Below are positions 45,966-57,639 of a stretch of 64,000 nucleotides of DNA, piece after piece. The first letter of the stretch is position 1. Each line of letters opens with the position of its first letter. The notes beneath the pieces were generated by a model. It saw nothing but the letters and a program-made list of their open reading frames with translations, was not told the origin of the DNA and did not search any database. This DNA is from Diphasiastrum complanatum (lineage: Eukaryota > Streptophyta > Lycopodiopsida > Lycopodiales > Lycopodiaceae), in NCBI GenBank assembly GCA_029204225.1, contig CM055100.1:5973409-6037408 (forward strand), in the 5' to 3' direction. The translations under genes were made by a program, and so were the position numbers.

Positions 45966-47588
45966 CAAGTACAAGAGTTTTTGTTGAAATTGATAGAATT
46001 AATCCAAATCAAAGCCAAAATTAACAATTTTTTGGAAACTAGTCAAATTTTGTGTAGCAAGTTGGATTTGATAGCTATCCTCAAAATTTTTGGTCCAGAT
46101 CTTGTTGTGGGCTGTAGGAACTCTTTTCACATGTGTGAGGCCGTACAACTCTGGTTTCGGCTGAGAAATTCAAAAATTTGTACAATATGACTCACACACC
46201 CAATTTGAGAGATTTTTAGTGCAAAATCAAGCATTTTCTATAGAGAATCTAATCCCTTGATTAGTTCTTGGATTAGATCAGCCAAAAAATTAAAATTGAG
46301 GCTTGAATTAGGAGCATTAAATGATTTTCTCTGATTTTTTGAGTGCATGTTGAAGTTGAGAGAGATTTTGCTAAAAATCATAGATTACCATCACTCTAGA
46401 TTTGTTCAAGAGTGATAGGGTCAAGTTTAAAAGCATCAATTTGCTAGAAAAAATCCTTGGATCTCTCCTCCAAGTGAAACCTTTGAGAGTTTCTAGTGCA
46501 TATAGAGCATCTATGCAAATCTTTTGTAGAATTTGACATAGATTGGCTTAAATTGAGAGTTCTAGAAAAGAGATTGAGATCCAAGTCACATTGTTCAACC
46601 CCACTCAATTTGTTTGAGTGATTGTAAGGTTTGAAAAGAGTCATTAAGGTGTCTATGACAAATGTAGAGAGAGATCCAATTTTCTAAGAGTTCCTTCCTT
46701 TGCAGAGGGCAAGATCTAGAAGCTCATTTTGTGTTGTTATTGGTGGAGAGTTTGTCTTCTCCTAAGTGATCTAATCTTTCTAAGTGGCATTAGCTCTTTG
46801 AAGCACAATATCTTAGTGAGAAAAATCACAACTTTTGATTTTGAAATTTATTCCAAGTCTCAAAAGGTAGAGTAATTGGTGGAATCCAATAGGAGTGATT
46901 GAATTCAATTTGTTGAGCAAAAATTGACATAGAATGTATGAAACTCAAATTAGTTCTATTCAACTTTCTTTGTGAGAGTGTGAGGGTCAATTTGTGATCC
47001 CATTGGATGTCTAGAATGAGGAGGATTCCATATTTGAGTATTCATGCATGGTTGAGATCTTTGTGAATCTCTAGTTGTCTAATTTTTTAAGCTTTGTGAA
47101 AAATTGGTGGTATAGTTTGTTGTCAAATCAAATCAAATTCATTCTAAATCTCAAGTGTGAGATTATTTGGGTCAAGAGTGAGTCCAAAAGAAGTGATTAA
47201 GTTTGATTTTCATGTATTTGAAACAAAACCCATCTTTTGTTCAAGAATCTCAAGTGTTGAGAGAACTAGTCAAGTGAAAAGGAAAATCTAGGTGTCAAAT
47301 CTTTTTCATATCCATTTCAACTTTCAAAAGAAAGAGTCATTAGTATTTGATGAGTCAAATAGGAGATTGGATCTGATTTCTTTAGTGATTTGATTCAAAG
47401 ATTGTGTGCTTTTGGCTTAGTGATCAAAGCAAAGTTTCCAAGTGACTAGTCATTACTGTGAAGATTGATTCTTAGGTTTGTGAGCTAGATCTTTTGTAGA
47501 TCCTTCTAGATTGTTGAAGATGTTCAAATCTAGTCTCTTGAAAGTCACAAATTACATTTGTAGAGTCATATAACAGGTTTTTATTCAC
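45966..47588 (+). other. Copia-B leader, 1.6 kb without ORFs
   Basis: No coding frame. It is T/A-rich, with recurring short words such as TTTGAGAG and CAAGTG. In an autonomous copia the gag capsid would lie here; its loss marks a non-autonomous element. Confidence 0.65.
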
Positions 47589-48890
47589 ATGGCATCAATA
47601 GGTGGCATCCTAGTGAAGGAAAGAAAGGATCCTAAGTGCAACCTTTGTGGCAAGGGAGGATATATTTTTGCAAGATGCTACAAAAAGAGGACCAATTCAT
47701 CCAAGGAGAACCAAAGCAAGGGGGCCGAGGTGAAGGATGGAGCTTCAAGTTCAAAATGCAAATACAAGAAGGACAAGTCCAAGGAAAGGTGTTTCCTTTG
47801 TGGAAAGGTGAATGAGGCTTGGAGTCTCACAAGGACTTGCAAGATTTGTCTTCAAGAGTCCATCACAACACATGTTGAATCTTTTGAAATTTTTCATTTG
47901 GAAGTGCATTGTTTGGTTCAAGATGAAAAGATAGATGTCACTTTCATGAAAGTAACTTGGATTTATTTTAAGTCCTTGGAAAGTATTTTGCTTGTAACTT
48001 TGGACAAGTTGAAACTTATTGTTATTATCCAAGAGAAATCAATCAAGAATAAGGAGCAATCACAAAATGAAAATAGTTTCATTTATGCTCTCATGTCAAC
48101 TTATGAAGAACCATTTTGCTTTGAAGAGATTTTTGTATCTCAAAGGTGGATTAAGGCAATACTAGTTGAGTGTGATGCCTTAAAAGATAGCAAAATATGT
48201 TTTTCTTGTAAGCTTACATTAGTTATGAAGTCAAGGAAATGGAAATATCTTCATAATGTAGGATCTTTTGGTTTCAATAAGATCATGAATGATGTGTTCA
48301 TTCATAAAGATGAAAATTGTATGTTTTCAATCCTGAAGGCAAGTTGTAAACTTCTTATGAGAATAAGTGAAGCATCCAAAGTGGACACTTATATCCATAA
48401 GCAAGTAGTTAGCCTTATTGAGATGGAGATACCTTTTGATTTCAATATTGGAAAAATCATGCCAAGTTGTGGTGATTTTTGGACTTACGTTTCTAGCATA
48501 AATAATCTTGATAATCATAGGAAGTGCATATTGAATGGTCATAATTGTTGTGATCATTATGAGACATGCAGGTCTCGGATTTCCATCAAGAAGGAGCATC
48601 ATGAAGAGGATCTTAAGGAGTCATCTCAAAATTCAAGTGTGCCAAGGATTGAGGAGGAGAGACCTTCTCAAGTTGTGATTCCAAAAAGAAACTCAAGAAA
48701 CATGGTTGAACCCATGTGGCTCACATTTCAAGGGAAAGAGGAGCATATCTCATGTGAAGGAGCAAGCCTCAAGGTCAAGCATCTACATGAAAATTGGAAG
48801 GAATCAATTTTGGAGGTGCTAGGATGGCGCAAAGCTCTCAAGCTCATCAAATATGTCAACATCTTAGAAGCACTATCATGGATATGGTGA
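47589..48890 (+). CDS. Copia-B 433-codon ORF: gag-type zinc knuckle fused to rearranged linker/RT pieces
   Basis: The frame is open from ATG 47589 to TGA. Residues 17-30 read CNLCGKGGYIFARC, a gag knuckle with Tyr for His. Residues about 57-80 carry a second partial Cys motif (CFLCGKV). Residues about 162-235 resemble the start of copia RT: YALMSTYEEPFCFEEIFVSQ and WIKAILVECDALKDSKIC parallel YALSSFEEPSNVEDALNSKE and WYKAMLDEYDALIENETW of copia-A. Residues about 363-390 (PKRNSRNMVEPMWLTFQGKE) parallel PRRSSRAKVEPSRLTYQGKG, the linker that normally precedes the RT start, so the order is swapped. No catalytic motif remains. The length without stops suggests recent origin or constraint; a product is unproven. 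Confidence 0.6.
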   Translation: MASIGGILVKERKDPKCNLCGKGGYIFARCYKKRTNSSKENQSKGAEVKDGASSSKCKYKKDKSKERCFLCGKVNEAWSLTRTCKICLQESITTHVESFEIFHLEVHCLVQDEKIDVTFMKVTWIYFKSLESILLVTLDKLKLIVIIQEKSIKNKEQSQNENSFIYALMSTYEEPFCFEEIFVSQRWIKAILVECDALKDSKICFSCKLTLVMKSRKWKYLHNVGSFGFNKIMNDVFIHKDENCMFSILKASCKLLMRISEASKVDTYIHKQVVSLIEMEIPFDFNIGKIMPSCGDFWTYVSSINNLDNHRKCILNGHNCCDHYETCRSRISIKKEHHEEDLKESSQNSSVPRIEEERPSQVVIPKRNSRNMVEPMWLTFQGKEEHISCEGASLKVKHLHENWKESILEVLGWRKALKLIKYVNILEALSWIW

Positions 48891-49026
48891 TTTTAGATCA
48901 ACATCAAGCTCATTGGCTGATCTTCACACCTTTTGAACCAGCAAAGACCAATTCAGCCCATGGAGTCAAGTTCAAGATCATCATGTTTCCATCAAGCTAG
49001 ATCTACCAAGCTAGATTTTTGAGGAG

Positions 49027-49748
49027 TGTGAAAAATGCAAAAATAAGCTTGGTAGAGGCCAAACACATGTTTGGAGCCTGTTCCCACGTGTGAAAATAGT
49101 GTACTTGTCATGTACCATAATCATATAGGTTGTACATATGATTTAATTCAAGTTCTAGTGGCTAAAAAGGCCAAAAACTAGTTTTCTAGATATATGACAC
49201 ATGGCATCAATCTATTGATTGCATGAGCCAAATATTTTGGTTAGGTGTCATATCCCATGTGTAGAGGACAGATCACACGTGTGGAATAAGCTGAATTAGG
49301 CGAATTTTGACTTCTAGAAGATTTCCAAGTAGATCTCCATATAGAAGGAAAATGGACCAAAAGTGCTCAAAATAGAAGGTTTTGTCCAAGTGTCAATTTT
49401 TCATGATGAATCATCATATGACAAAGCACCTTCACACATGTGGGATCAAAGGGATGATCAGTACCACGAGCTCTCACTTATTGTATATATAGATCCACAT
49501 TTGGCCATAATCAGTGTGAGACACCAATCTTGGTTTTGGAAGCCATTTTGAGTGATTCTCTCCATTTGTCTACATTTGTTTTGATTGTTTTGAGGTTCTA
49601 TCAATGTGTACTTGATTTTCAGATTGGATTCTGTACTCAGACAGTGTTTCACATGTGTGAAACCAGAAAGTACACTTACCTTCAATTAATGATTGTTCTT
49701 GCTAGGATTTTAGGATCCACTCTTGGTCCTTTTTGTAATTTTTCCACA
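49027..49748 (+). repeat. Copia-B 3' LTR (722 bp)
   Basis: It follows the purine tract TTTTTGAGGAG and matches the 5' LTR except for the two length differences described there. Its palindrome is slightly decayed (TTTCACATGTGTGAAA). Confidence 0.9.
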
Positions 49749-49753
49749 AAAAA

Positions 49754-50559
49754 CAACCTTCGCCCAGGTTCATTTTCAGCTTCAGAGCCATCATGGAGGT
49801 TGGCGAAGGTTAATACTAAGTGTACGAGCTCTGACGAATGTTCTTTCTCACCAAAAATAGGAATTTGCCATCAGATCCCTCGCCAACTTCAATATCTGCA
49901 AAAGTACTTACTGAAAACCTTCGCCAATTTGCCAGTAGCTACTTTTCCATGTTTTCTAGCTTCAGTGAAGTCGGCGAAGGTTAACATTGAGAATAAGTGG
50001 TCAGGCGAACGTTTTCAGTACTCAGAGAGAAATTTAAGTCCCTTGAACCTTCGCCAACCTTCATAAACCTTCGCCAATATATCATTAATCTTGGTCGAGC
50101 TCAGAATAGTCATAAAACATTGTTTTGAAGTATCTGTGAAGTGAAAAAAGGTTAATATTACCTATAACTAGTCCAACGAACGTTTCAAGCTCTCAAAAGT
50201 GCCAAATTGCCTTCTGAACCTTCGCTAGACCATTTTTTGCCATGATAATATTTGCCTAATCTTCGCCAGCTCTGATCATCAATCTGTACTTCCCAGCAGC
50301 TCGGTGAAGGTTAGTCTCCATCAGAAGGATAGTGGCGAAGGTTTCCACTCCAAATCGTGTCCAAATTGTTTTCAGAACCTTCGCTAAACCATCCTTCACC
50401 AACAAGAACCTTCGCCGAGCTCCGTAAAGTGGTAATACACTGTGATAGAACATATATCAGTCAGGCGAAGGTTTCTGTTAAGAAAATCCAGAAAAAAATT
50501 ATTGAAACTACTAGTGACTTGACGCGCGAAATACCTGTTCGATCTTATACAAGTCATAC
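49754..50559. repeat. Cluster of CCTTCGCC / GGCGAAGG motifs in both orientations
   Basis: By eye five exact CCTTCGCC and four exact GGCGAAGG lie between 49757 and 50470, most extended as AACCTTCGCC or GGCGAAGGTT, with at least five one-mismatch copies. No gene lies in the stretch. It continues the host sequence interrupted by copia-B and could be a repeated LTR control region. Confidence 0.7.
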
Positions 50560-50927
50560 TGCTTAGTGCTGGGGGCCAGCGCAGTCCCCCAGACCCCTAC
50601 GCCGGGGCCTCAGTGGGGAGGCCCGGACCCCACACCCCCCCCCCCCTCCGTGTCATCATTGAGGCCATCTGTCACTCACCATTGTTGCCAACTGCGCCAT
50701 TACAACATCCATATTTTTGTGTGTGATCAACTCCATTCAAATATGTGCCACCATACATTCATCTCTCAATAACCATTTCAAATGTCATCTTGTAAAATTT
50801 GTTAGTTATTCGTGTTCCTTTCATCCCTTCCAATCATCAATCACTGATCAGCACCCGAACAAGATCCACTTAGATCCACTGACATCAAGCAGCAACAGAA
50901 GAGATCCGACCAAATCAGCCAAATCCA
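50560..50927. other. GC-rich patch with hairpins and a C12 run, then leader of gypsy-3b
   Basis: 50565-50650 is sharply GC-rich against its surroundings. It contains CTGGGGG..CCCCCAG and CCGGGGCCTC..GAGGCCCGG stems and a run of 12 C at 50635-50646. From 50660 to 50927 there is no coding signal; gag of gypsy-3b begins next. Confidence 0.6.
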
Positions 50928-53900
50928 ATGGATCAAAATATTCCTATGCCAGTGGTACCTCTACAAGCAATCAGAAGATCTCCTAGATTGGAATTGCCCA
51001 AATTTGATGGATCCACAGATCCTATCAGATTCTTGCAGATCTATGGGCAAGCATGCGAGATCTATGGTGAAACCACCTCGGTAGAAAAACTGAAGCTGTT
51101 TCCAATGTCCCTGACAGGAGCGGCTTTAGATTGGTTTTTCAATTAGACGACACAAGAACGAACAGACTGTAAGTGGTAAAAGCAACTTTAATCACCAGAT
51201 TTAAGCCACGGAAGTTTCTTGAAGACCTTAGCAAAATCAAGATGGCAAAAAGAGAAAGGGTCAGAGACTACATCGAACGGATCAAACACCTGAGATCTGT
51301 GTGTAATGCAAAGCTTACTCCTGATCATGCAGTCATTATCTGCTTCCTAGCGGGACTACCTAGAAGCATCAAACGAGAGCTGAAAAGATGGGAGCAATAT
51401 GCCACATTGCACGAAGCTATGAAAGATGCAATGAGAGAAGAAGATGAAGGATTAGATGATGATTCTACACCAGGAACTACATCTCTTCATGTTTCAACTC
51501 CTTCAATTGCATCAACCTCAGTCTCTACAAGCTTGTCCAATGAATGCCTATTGAGTTTTGTTGGGACGACCTTGGTTACGAATTGTACAAGTAGTTCATG
51601 ATTGGGGGACCGGCAAAATCACATTTGAGAACAGAGAGCGGGCAGTAAAGGTGGATCCCTCCACATGGGCGGTGAAGCCTGTACCACCCAAAGCTGATGA
51701 CACTTCTTCCACAACGAACCATAGCATTGATCGTCCGAAAGCTTCAATGGGTGGTCATTATGATTCACAAATGGATACCGTGTTGTGGATGGATGCATTG
51801 GCAACTATTGATTGTATGGTTGGACATACATGTCATCCAGATCTAGATTCAGATTCAGAACCCAGTGAATTACCACCGAGAGGATTCACCCTTGACACGC
51901 CTATCTCATATGGGGTGAACATGATAAACGTAGCATGGTTGTCACTAGAACCTGTTGAAGATGATTTAGTTCCTTGGCAGCATGCATTGTCCTATGACAA
52001 GGAAGCTGAGCTGACAGATGAGCAGATCCTACACCACATGTATTCTACGCGTTATGGAGTTCAACGAATACCAGCTCAACTGCCTCATAAATCTCAACAT
52101 GCTAAAGTCTCCAAAATGCCACCACTAAAAGCACCTACACCAAAGAAAAATCAACAAAAGCAAAGGTACAATTAGGTGATCAAGTGGAGCGATTTACTCG
52201 AAGAGGGCTATAGCAACAGTGGATGAAGACATTCGGAACCATGTGGCGAATGTTAAAGAACCTCAACAGAAGATAACGAGCAAAGAAGCAGCAACAATCA
52301 ACAACAATATACAAGGCAAAAAGAAAGTTGTTGAATCGCATGCTCAAGGCGAACAACAAAGATCCATATAGAATCCTGTATATGCACCAAAAAACTTGAT
52401 GGCCAGTTGAGAATTTGGCATCAGAACAACCATCAAAATAGGCACTGATTTAATGAATCCAACAGATCTGTATATTCAAAAGGCATTCCGACCCTCTGGA
52501 AGTCTAGATCTACAGTACCTTCATCCGACCAAGCTTCAACATCAAATTCAGGAATGTCAGAAGCAATGCACAAGATATCACTCACCAATCAAGCTAAGAT
52601 CAACCTTTTGAAGGAAGAAATGAGTAAGGCACCAGTCCATGATGTGCTAGAAAACTTCAAGAGTTATACCTTGGACGACGTGGTGATCATGATGCTGAAA
52701 ACGCAACGGGATCTTGATGCAAATCTAGAAAAAATAAGAACAAGTCTACGAGGGACCGGCTCGCATGAATCTAGAGCCATGAGATGAAGACAAAATTGTT
52801 CATGTGGGAGCACAACTCACGCCCTCACAATTCACCCAACTGCAGAAGTTATTGATGGAGTATAAAGACTGCTTTGCGTGGTCTTACAAAAATTTAAAAG
52901 GAATTCCATTGTCTGTAGTCCAACACACCATACCTTTGGTCGAAGAGCAATGCCAAAGGTGAGCCGATATTACCGCTGCAACCTGAACTACACCAAGCTA
53001 ATCAAGCAAGAGTTGCAGAAATTGTTCGCTGCCGATTTCATTTATGAAATTGAGCACACATAATGGGTGTCACCCATACTCATTGTTCCCAAGAAGAATG
53101 GCAAAATGCGGATTTGTGTCAATCTAAAGGCACTTAATGCTGTGACACGGAAGGATCACTTTCCCTTACCGTTCACAAAAAGCATCTTGGATCGAGTAGC
53201 TGGAGCGGAAGCCTACAGTTTTTTGGATGGCTTCAGTGGCTACAACCAAGTGAAGATTACACTGGAGGATCAACAAAAGACTGCATTTGCTACTGAATGG
53301 GGTACATATGCCTACAAGGTCATGCCATTCGGTCTTTGTAATGACCCTAGCTCTTTTTAGCGCATCATGCAAAAGGCATTCAAAGACTATTTACAGAAAT
53401 TCTAGAGATCTTCCTCGATGATCTTTGCGTGCACGGATTTAATGATGAACACTTATCTCAGTTGGAAAGAGTGCTTATACAATGCCGCAAATTTCAAATA
53501 TCATTGAACCCAGAGAAATGCCAATTTTGGGTCACACATGGTCTTATCCTGGGCCATATTGTATCTAGACACGGGATCGCCACTGATTTGTCTAAGATAC
53601 GTATTATCATGGATCTTCCACCCCCTGAAACGATTCGTGGAGTCTATGTATTTATGGGACATGTCAATTACTACCGAATCTTCATTCTATTCTTTGCAGA
53701 TTTGGCACGTCCTATCTATGAGTTGACAAATGATCCACATTGGATGGAGGAAGCCCTACGAGCTTTCCAAAAACTGAAGGAAGCACTTATATCTGCACCA
53801 ATCTTACAGCCTCCCAATTGGACAATTGAGTTTCATGTGCATATTGATGCATCAAAGTATGCTATAGGAGCAGTATTGACCCAGCCAGGCAAGTACAAGA

Positions 53901-55530
53901 AAGACTTTCCTATTCGCTTTGCCAGTCGACAACTCAACGATGCTGAAATCAACTATTTAACGACTAAGCGAGAAGCCTTGGCAATGATATTTGTGGTCAA
54001 GAAGTTTCGCCATTATCTTATGGCCACTCATTTTGCATTCTACACTGATCATCAACCTTTGCTCTACCTAGTCAACAAAACCTGCAACACAGGGAGAATC
54101 ACTAGATGGTTACTCTTGTTGCTTGAGTTTGATTTTCGAATAGTGGTACGCAAAGGCAAGCAACATTATATGGCGGATCATGTATCAATAATCAAATCGA
54201 CACAGAAGGAACCCCAGCCTGATGATGAGTTACCAGATGCTGCTTTATTTTACGTGGATGTTGTACCCGATTGGGCCGCAAACATAGTTGAGTATTTGAT
54301 GAACGGCCAACCAGATCGGTCACTATCCAAAGTGCAACAACAGAAACTTGTACTTAAAGCTCGTCCATATCAGTTGATTGCCGGCCAACTATATCGAAGA
54401 GGGGCAGATAATATCATTCGTCGTTGTATCCTGCCCCATGAGACAAGTCAGATCATGTCTCTCTCGCATGAAGCAATGGGAGGCGGACACTTCACAGCAG
54501 ATGTAACAGTACGCAAGATTCTACAATCTGGCTGCTGGTGGCCAACAATGCACAAGGATACTGAGGTATATATCAAGCAATGTGATGTATGTCAGAGAGC
54601 ACGTAGACCAATTATGAGCCGTTACATCATGTATTGGCTCAAGCACCATTTGAGAAGTGGGGACTTGATTACATCGGCCCTATTCACCCAGCCGCTTGCA
54701 GTACCCAAGCCCAATACATTATCGTGGCTACAGATTATCTCACAAAGTGGGTTGAAGCCAAAGCAGTGTGTGTAGCAGATGCTAGGTCCACCACGAAGTT
54801 CCTTTATGAAAATATCATTGTACGCTTCGGATGCCCAGTGGAGATAGTTAGCGATCAGGGAACTCACTTTGTCAACAAGACCATCAAGGTCTTATTAGAA
54901 GAGTTCTTTGTGATCCATCGTTTCAGCACACCTTACTACCCAAGAGGCAATGGCCAAGCCGAATCTTCTAATAAGATTCTCTGCGGCATTTTGACAAAGA
55001 CAGTAGAAGCAAGCAGATCAGATTGGGAGCACAAGCTACACGCTACTCTGTGGGCTTTCAGAATTGCATACAAAGGCAACATAGAGCAAACTCCATTCCA
55101 ACTGGTGTATGGCCAAGATGCAGTCATGCCGATGGAATTTCTCATTCCATCTTTTCGCATTGCCATAGTGCAACAATTAGATGATACAATATCGCTCCAC
55201 CTTCGTCACAAAGTGCTACACAAATTGTGCGAAACACGCTTGTTAGCGGTCCATGCTCTTGCTGTAGAGAAAGCACGTCGCAAGGCCTGGCATGATCGTC
55301 GTCTTCACGAGAAAGATCTTCAAAAAGGAGATTTAGTCCTCATGTACAAGACAAAGGTGATCAAAGGAAAGCTTAAGCTCACTGGTGAAGGCCCTTATCG
55401 CATCACCGACATCTTATCACAAGGGGCAGTGACTTTAGAAACAATGGATGGGACACCGTTTGCTACGCCCATCAACGGTAGCCGGTTACGCAAGTATTGG
55501 TCGCCACCAGCCTTTCCAAACACTTCTTGA
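50928..55530 (+). pseudogene. gag-pol: Ty3/gypsy gag-pol (gypsy-3b), near full length, several lesions
   Basis: Gag (PKFDGSTDPIRFLQIYGQAC, 50928-51146, then 51173-51540 after a stop and frame change) is a Retrotrans_gag domain. At about 51555 it joins LLGRPWLRIVQVVHDW, so the knuckle and protease catalytic half are deleted. A long linker follows (to 52790). RT runs about 52830-53720: RICVNLKALNAVTRKDHFPL, GTYAYKVMPFGLCNDPSSF, a TAG, then FLDD at about 53415. RNase H (IEFHVHIDASKYAIGAVLTQ; FYTDHQPLLYLVNK) and the integrase zinc domain (SHEAMGGGHF..CDVCQRARRP) lie in one 448-codon frame (53429-54775). The integrase core is in the next frame (54634-55530): D of GLDYIGP, D of VSDQGTHF, E of GQAESSNK. 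It ends INGSRLRKYWSPP. It has far fewer breaks than gypsy-3a. Confidence 0.92.
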
Positions 55531-55705
55531 AGAGCTTAGGATAGGCTCCTCATCATCAAATAAAGCCTCAGGTTTTACGTAAGCAATCTTTATCCAGGCT
55601 TTTCCTGATGCACTCCATCATCCACAATAAACGTGTCGACAGCCTTCTTCCACAACAAGCACAGGCAGGTGTCGTGGGACCATCACCTATTTAGGTGGGG
55701 GATAC
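55531..55705 (+). other. gypsy-3b 3' untranslated region and polypurine tract
   Basis: It contains CAGGTTTTACGTAAG..CTTTTCCTG, also present at about 2247 in gypsy-1. It ends TTAGGTGGGGGATAC before the LTR start TGTTGGGC at 55706. Confidence 0.65.
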
Positions 55706-56150
55706 TGTTGGGCACTTAGTGGTCCCCACCATAGTACACTGTACATGTAGAGCAATAAGTGTGAGGGCACTGGCTTCCTACATGTATAAACCCAACCCAA
55801 TGAGCACGCAATTTGGTTTTGTAGAACTTGTAGAATTAGGAATAAGTGACTAGGGGCCTAAAACTCTAAAATGACATTAGAGGCCCTAAGTCAAGTTGTT
55901 AGCTAAAAGGGCCCAAATTAGAACTCACATGAATCATGTGAGTGCCCTTGTGCTTTCTTAAGGAGCCATTAGATTCATTTTGTGTTAGTTTAGGAGGCTT
56001 GGATTACGATCCTTGCCATTGTAATTAACCAATAGGAGAAAGGGGCAAGGGCCTTCCCCATCCATAAAAAGGCACCCTTTGTACCATATTTCCATGTTCA
56101 ATAGGAGGAGGAGATTATGCCCAAATGAGATTTGAACATCCTTGCTTCCT

Positions 56151-56224
<74 letters not shown>

Positions 56225-56390
56225 GTTTTTGCATTTTCTATTTGCTTTCCATTTGCTTCTTCTCTCTGCTTGCATGTTGTTAATGATTTCTAAGAGAGTA
56301 GAGAGGATAGGATGTAAGCACCTCCCTCATTGTAATCTATTTTTTCTTCTCATGCTTGTGGTTAAAGTAGGGCGGGATAGTTAGATGGGG
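55706..56390 (+). mobile_element. gypsy-3b 3' LTR (right end uncertain)
   Basis: It starts TGTTGGGCACTTAGTGG after the polypurine tract. TATA-like CCATAAAAAGGCACC near 56062. It shares ordered blocks with the LTR at 25680. A long CT microsatellite lies downstream of the TATA box. No 5' LTR was found for comparison. Confidence 0.65.
56154..56222. repeat. CT/AG dinucleotide microsatellite (about 34 units)
   Basis: Uninterrupted CT for about 69 bp inside the gypsy-3b LTR. ORFs with poly-Leu/Ser or poly-Arg/Glu here are artefacts. Confidence 0.98.
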
Positions 56391-56415
56391 TGTTCGATGA
56401 GGAATGTGTTGATTC

Positions 56416-56473
56416 TCTAAAACCAAGCTCTTGCATATTGTTTCAAGCCATAGAGTGCTTTATAGAGTTTACA
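56416..56473 (-). pseudogene. Ty1/copia RT fragment
   Basis: On the minus strand the segment encodes CKLYKALYGLKQYARAWF, the conserved copia RT block usually ending LKQAPRAW. No other coding block was found next to it, so it is a small remnant. Confidence 0.7.
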
Positions 56474-57639
56474 GATATGATTCTTCATACCTTCCAAAAC
56501 GTCTCCTTCGATGTTAGGGCCTATTTTGACGGGGGGTTGGTCCAGCCAAAACTTCCTAAAAGGGTCAAGGGGCCCCACCTCTAATGGCGGTTTGGCCCTA
56601 CGTGAGCGATAGAAGATTTGCCACTTCCAACCCTGATGGCCTTCTCTATTGTCCCGTGCTCCCCAACTGATGAGGATTTTTCAAGCTCTCAGAGATACGG
56701 TTGCAAAGAGGGGGTGCTGTCAATTTTGGTGCAATGATTCACTAGCTTTCTAGGGTTATGGTTCTGTAAAACTTCTTATCACTAATTCACATTAGGATCT
56801 TGCTAATGTCTCTTTCCCCATTGAATTCGGCTTACAGTTAGTAAAAAATCTTACATGGGCTTGAAACCAATATATTATCTATGATGTGCTCATGGGAAAT
56901 ATGCCAGACGACTTAGTTAAACATCAAATTGTGAAAAAATCCTTTTCTTACTCTTCCCTAACACATGTACTCCAATGCGACGTTAAGAACACATGGCCCA
57001 AATTTGTTTCATACATTGGAAACAACAACAAATAGGTATATCACTCATATATACCCACAGCCTAGCTATAATCTCAACTCGATTTTCGTACTCATGATAG
57101 TGCCAAATGTCTCAATATTGATATCAAAACTAATTATTCGGTTAAGAGAATGCGAATGAATGATGGAATCAAACATAATACACACCCAACAATGATGGTT
57201 TTATCATTTTAAGAAAGTATGATCAATTTTTAAAACTCAAAATCAATGAAAATACTTCAAAAACCCTTCTTCAAACCAAAACTGTTTATGGCTATATACC
57301 ACACTCTATTCCAACTGAAAGAAGACAGCGTACGACAAAATGGCATCATGAAGATAAACTGATTGTGAAAAGTGTGAGCCTTACCTCAATGTGCCATTAG
57401 GTAGCCATTGCGTGAAAACTCTAGTCTTGAACCTTGTAACAAAAATCAGAGCCAGGCATGTTGATGCAGTTTTCAGCCCTTTACGTGTGTCCGATAGAAT
57501 TGGTGTAAAGAGAGAAAATGAAGAAAATAAAAGTTTCTAGAATATGAACGGTGCGATTGAAATGTTAACGGTTCAATTGAGAGATAACTGAATCGAAAGT
57601 CTGTAAAAAAAATAGGCCAGAAAGATATAATGGCTAAAA
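56474..57639. other. Intergenic, nothing recognised
   Basis: Only short frames without recognisable domains. Confidence 0.4.

Larger units (their letters stand above)
45135..49748 (+). mobile_element. Copia-B: complete but non-autonomous LTR element (4.6 kb)
   Basis: The LTRs start TGTGAAAAATGCAA at 45135 and 49027 and end CCACA at 45953 and 49748. AAAAA flanks both sides (45130-45134 and 49749-49753), fitting a 5-bp target duplication, though low in complexity. TGGTATTAGAGC follows the 5' LTR directly. A purine tract (TTTTTGAGGAG) precedes the 3' LTR. The interior has a 1.6-kb leader and one 433-codon ORF and encodes no recognisable protease, integrase or RT. It could move only with proteins from another copia. 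Confidence 0.88.

Noticed and set aside
55985-56384. ORFs with poly-RE or poly-LS runs
   Set aside because: Produced by the CT/AG microsatellite inside the gypsy-3b LTR.
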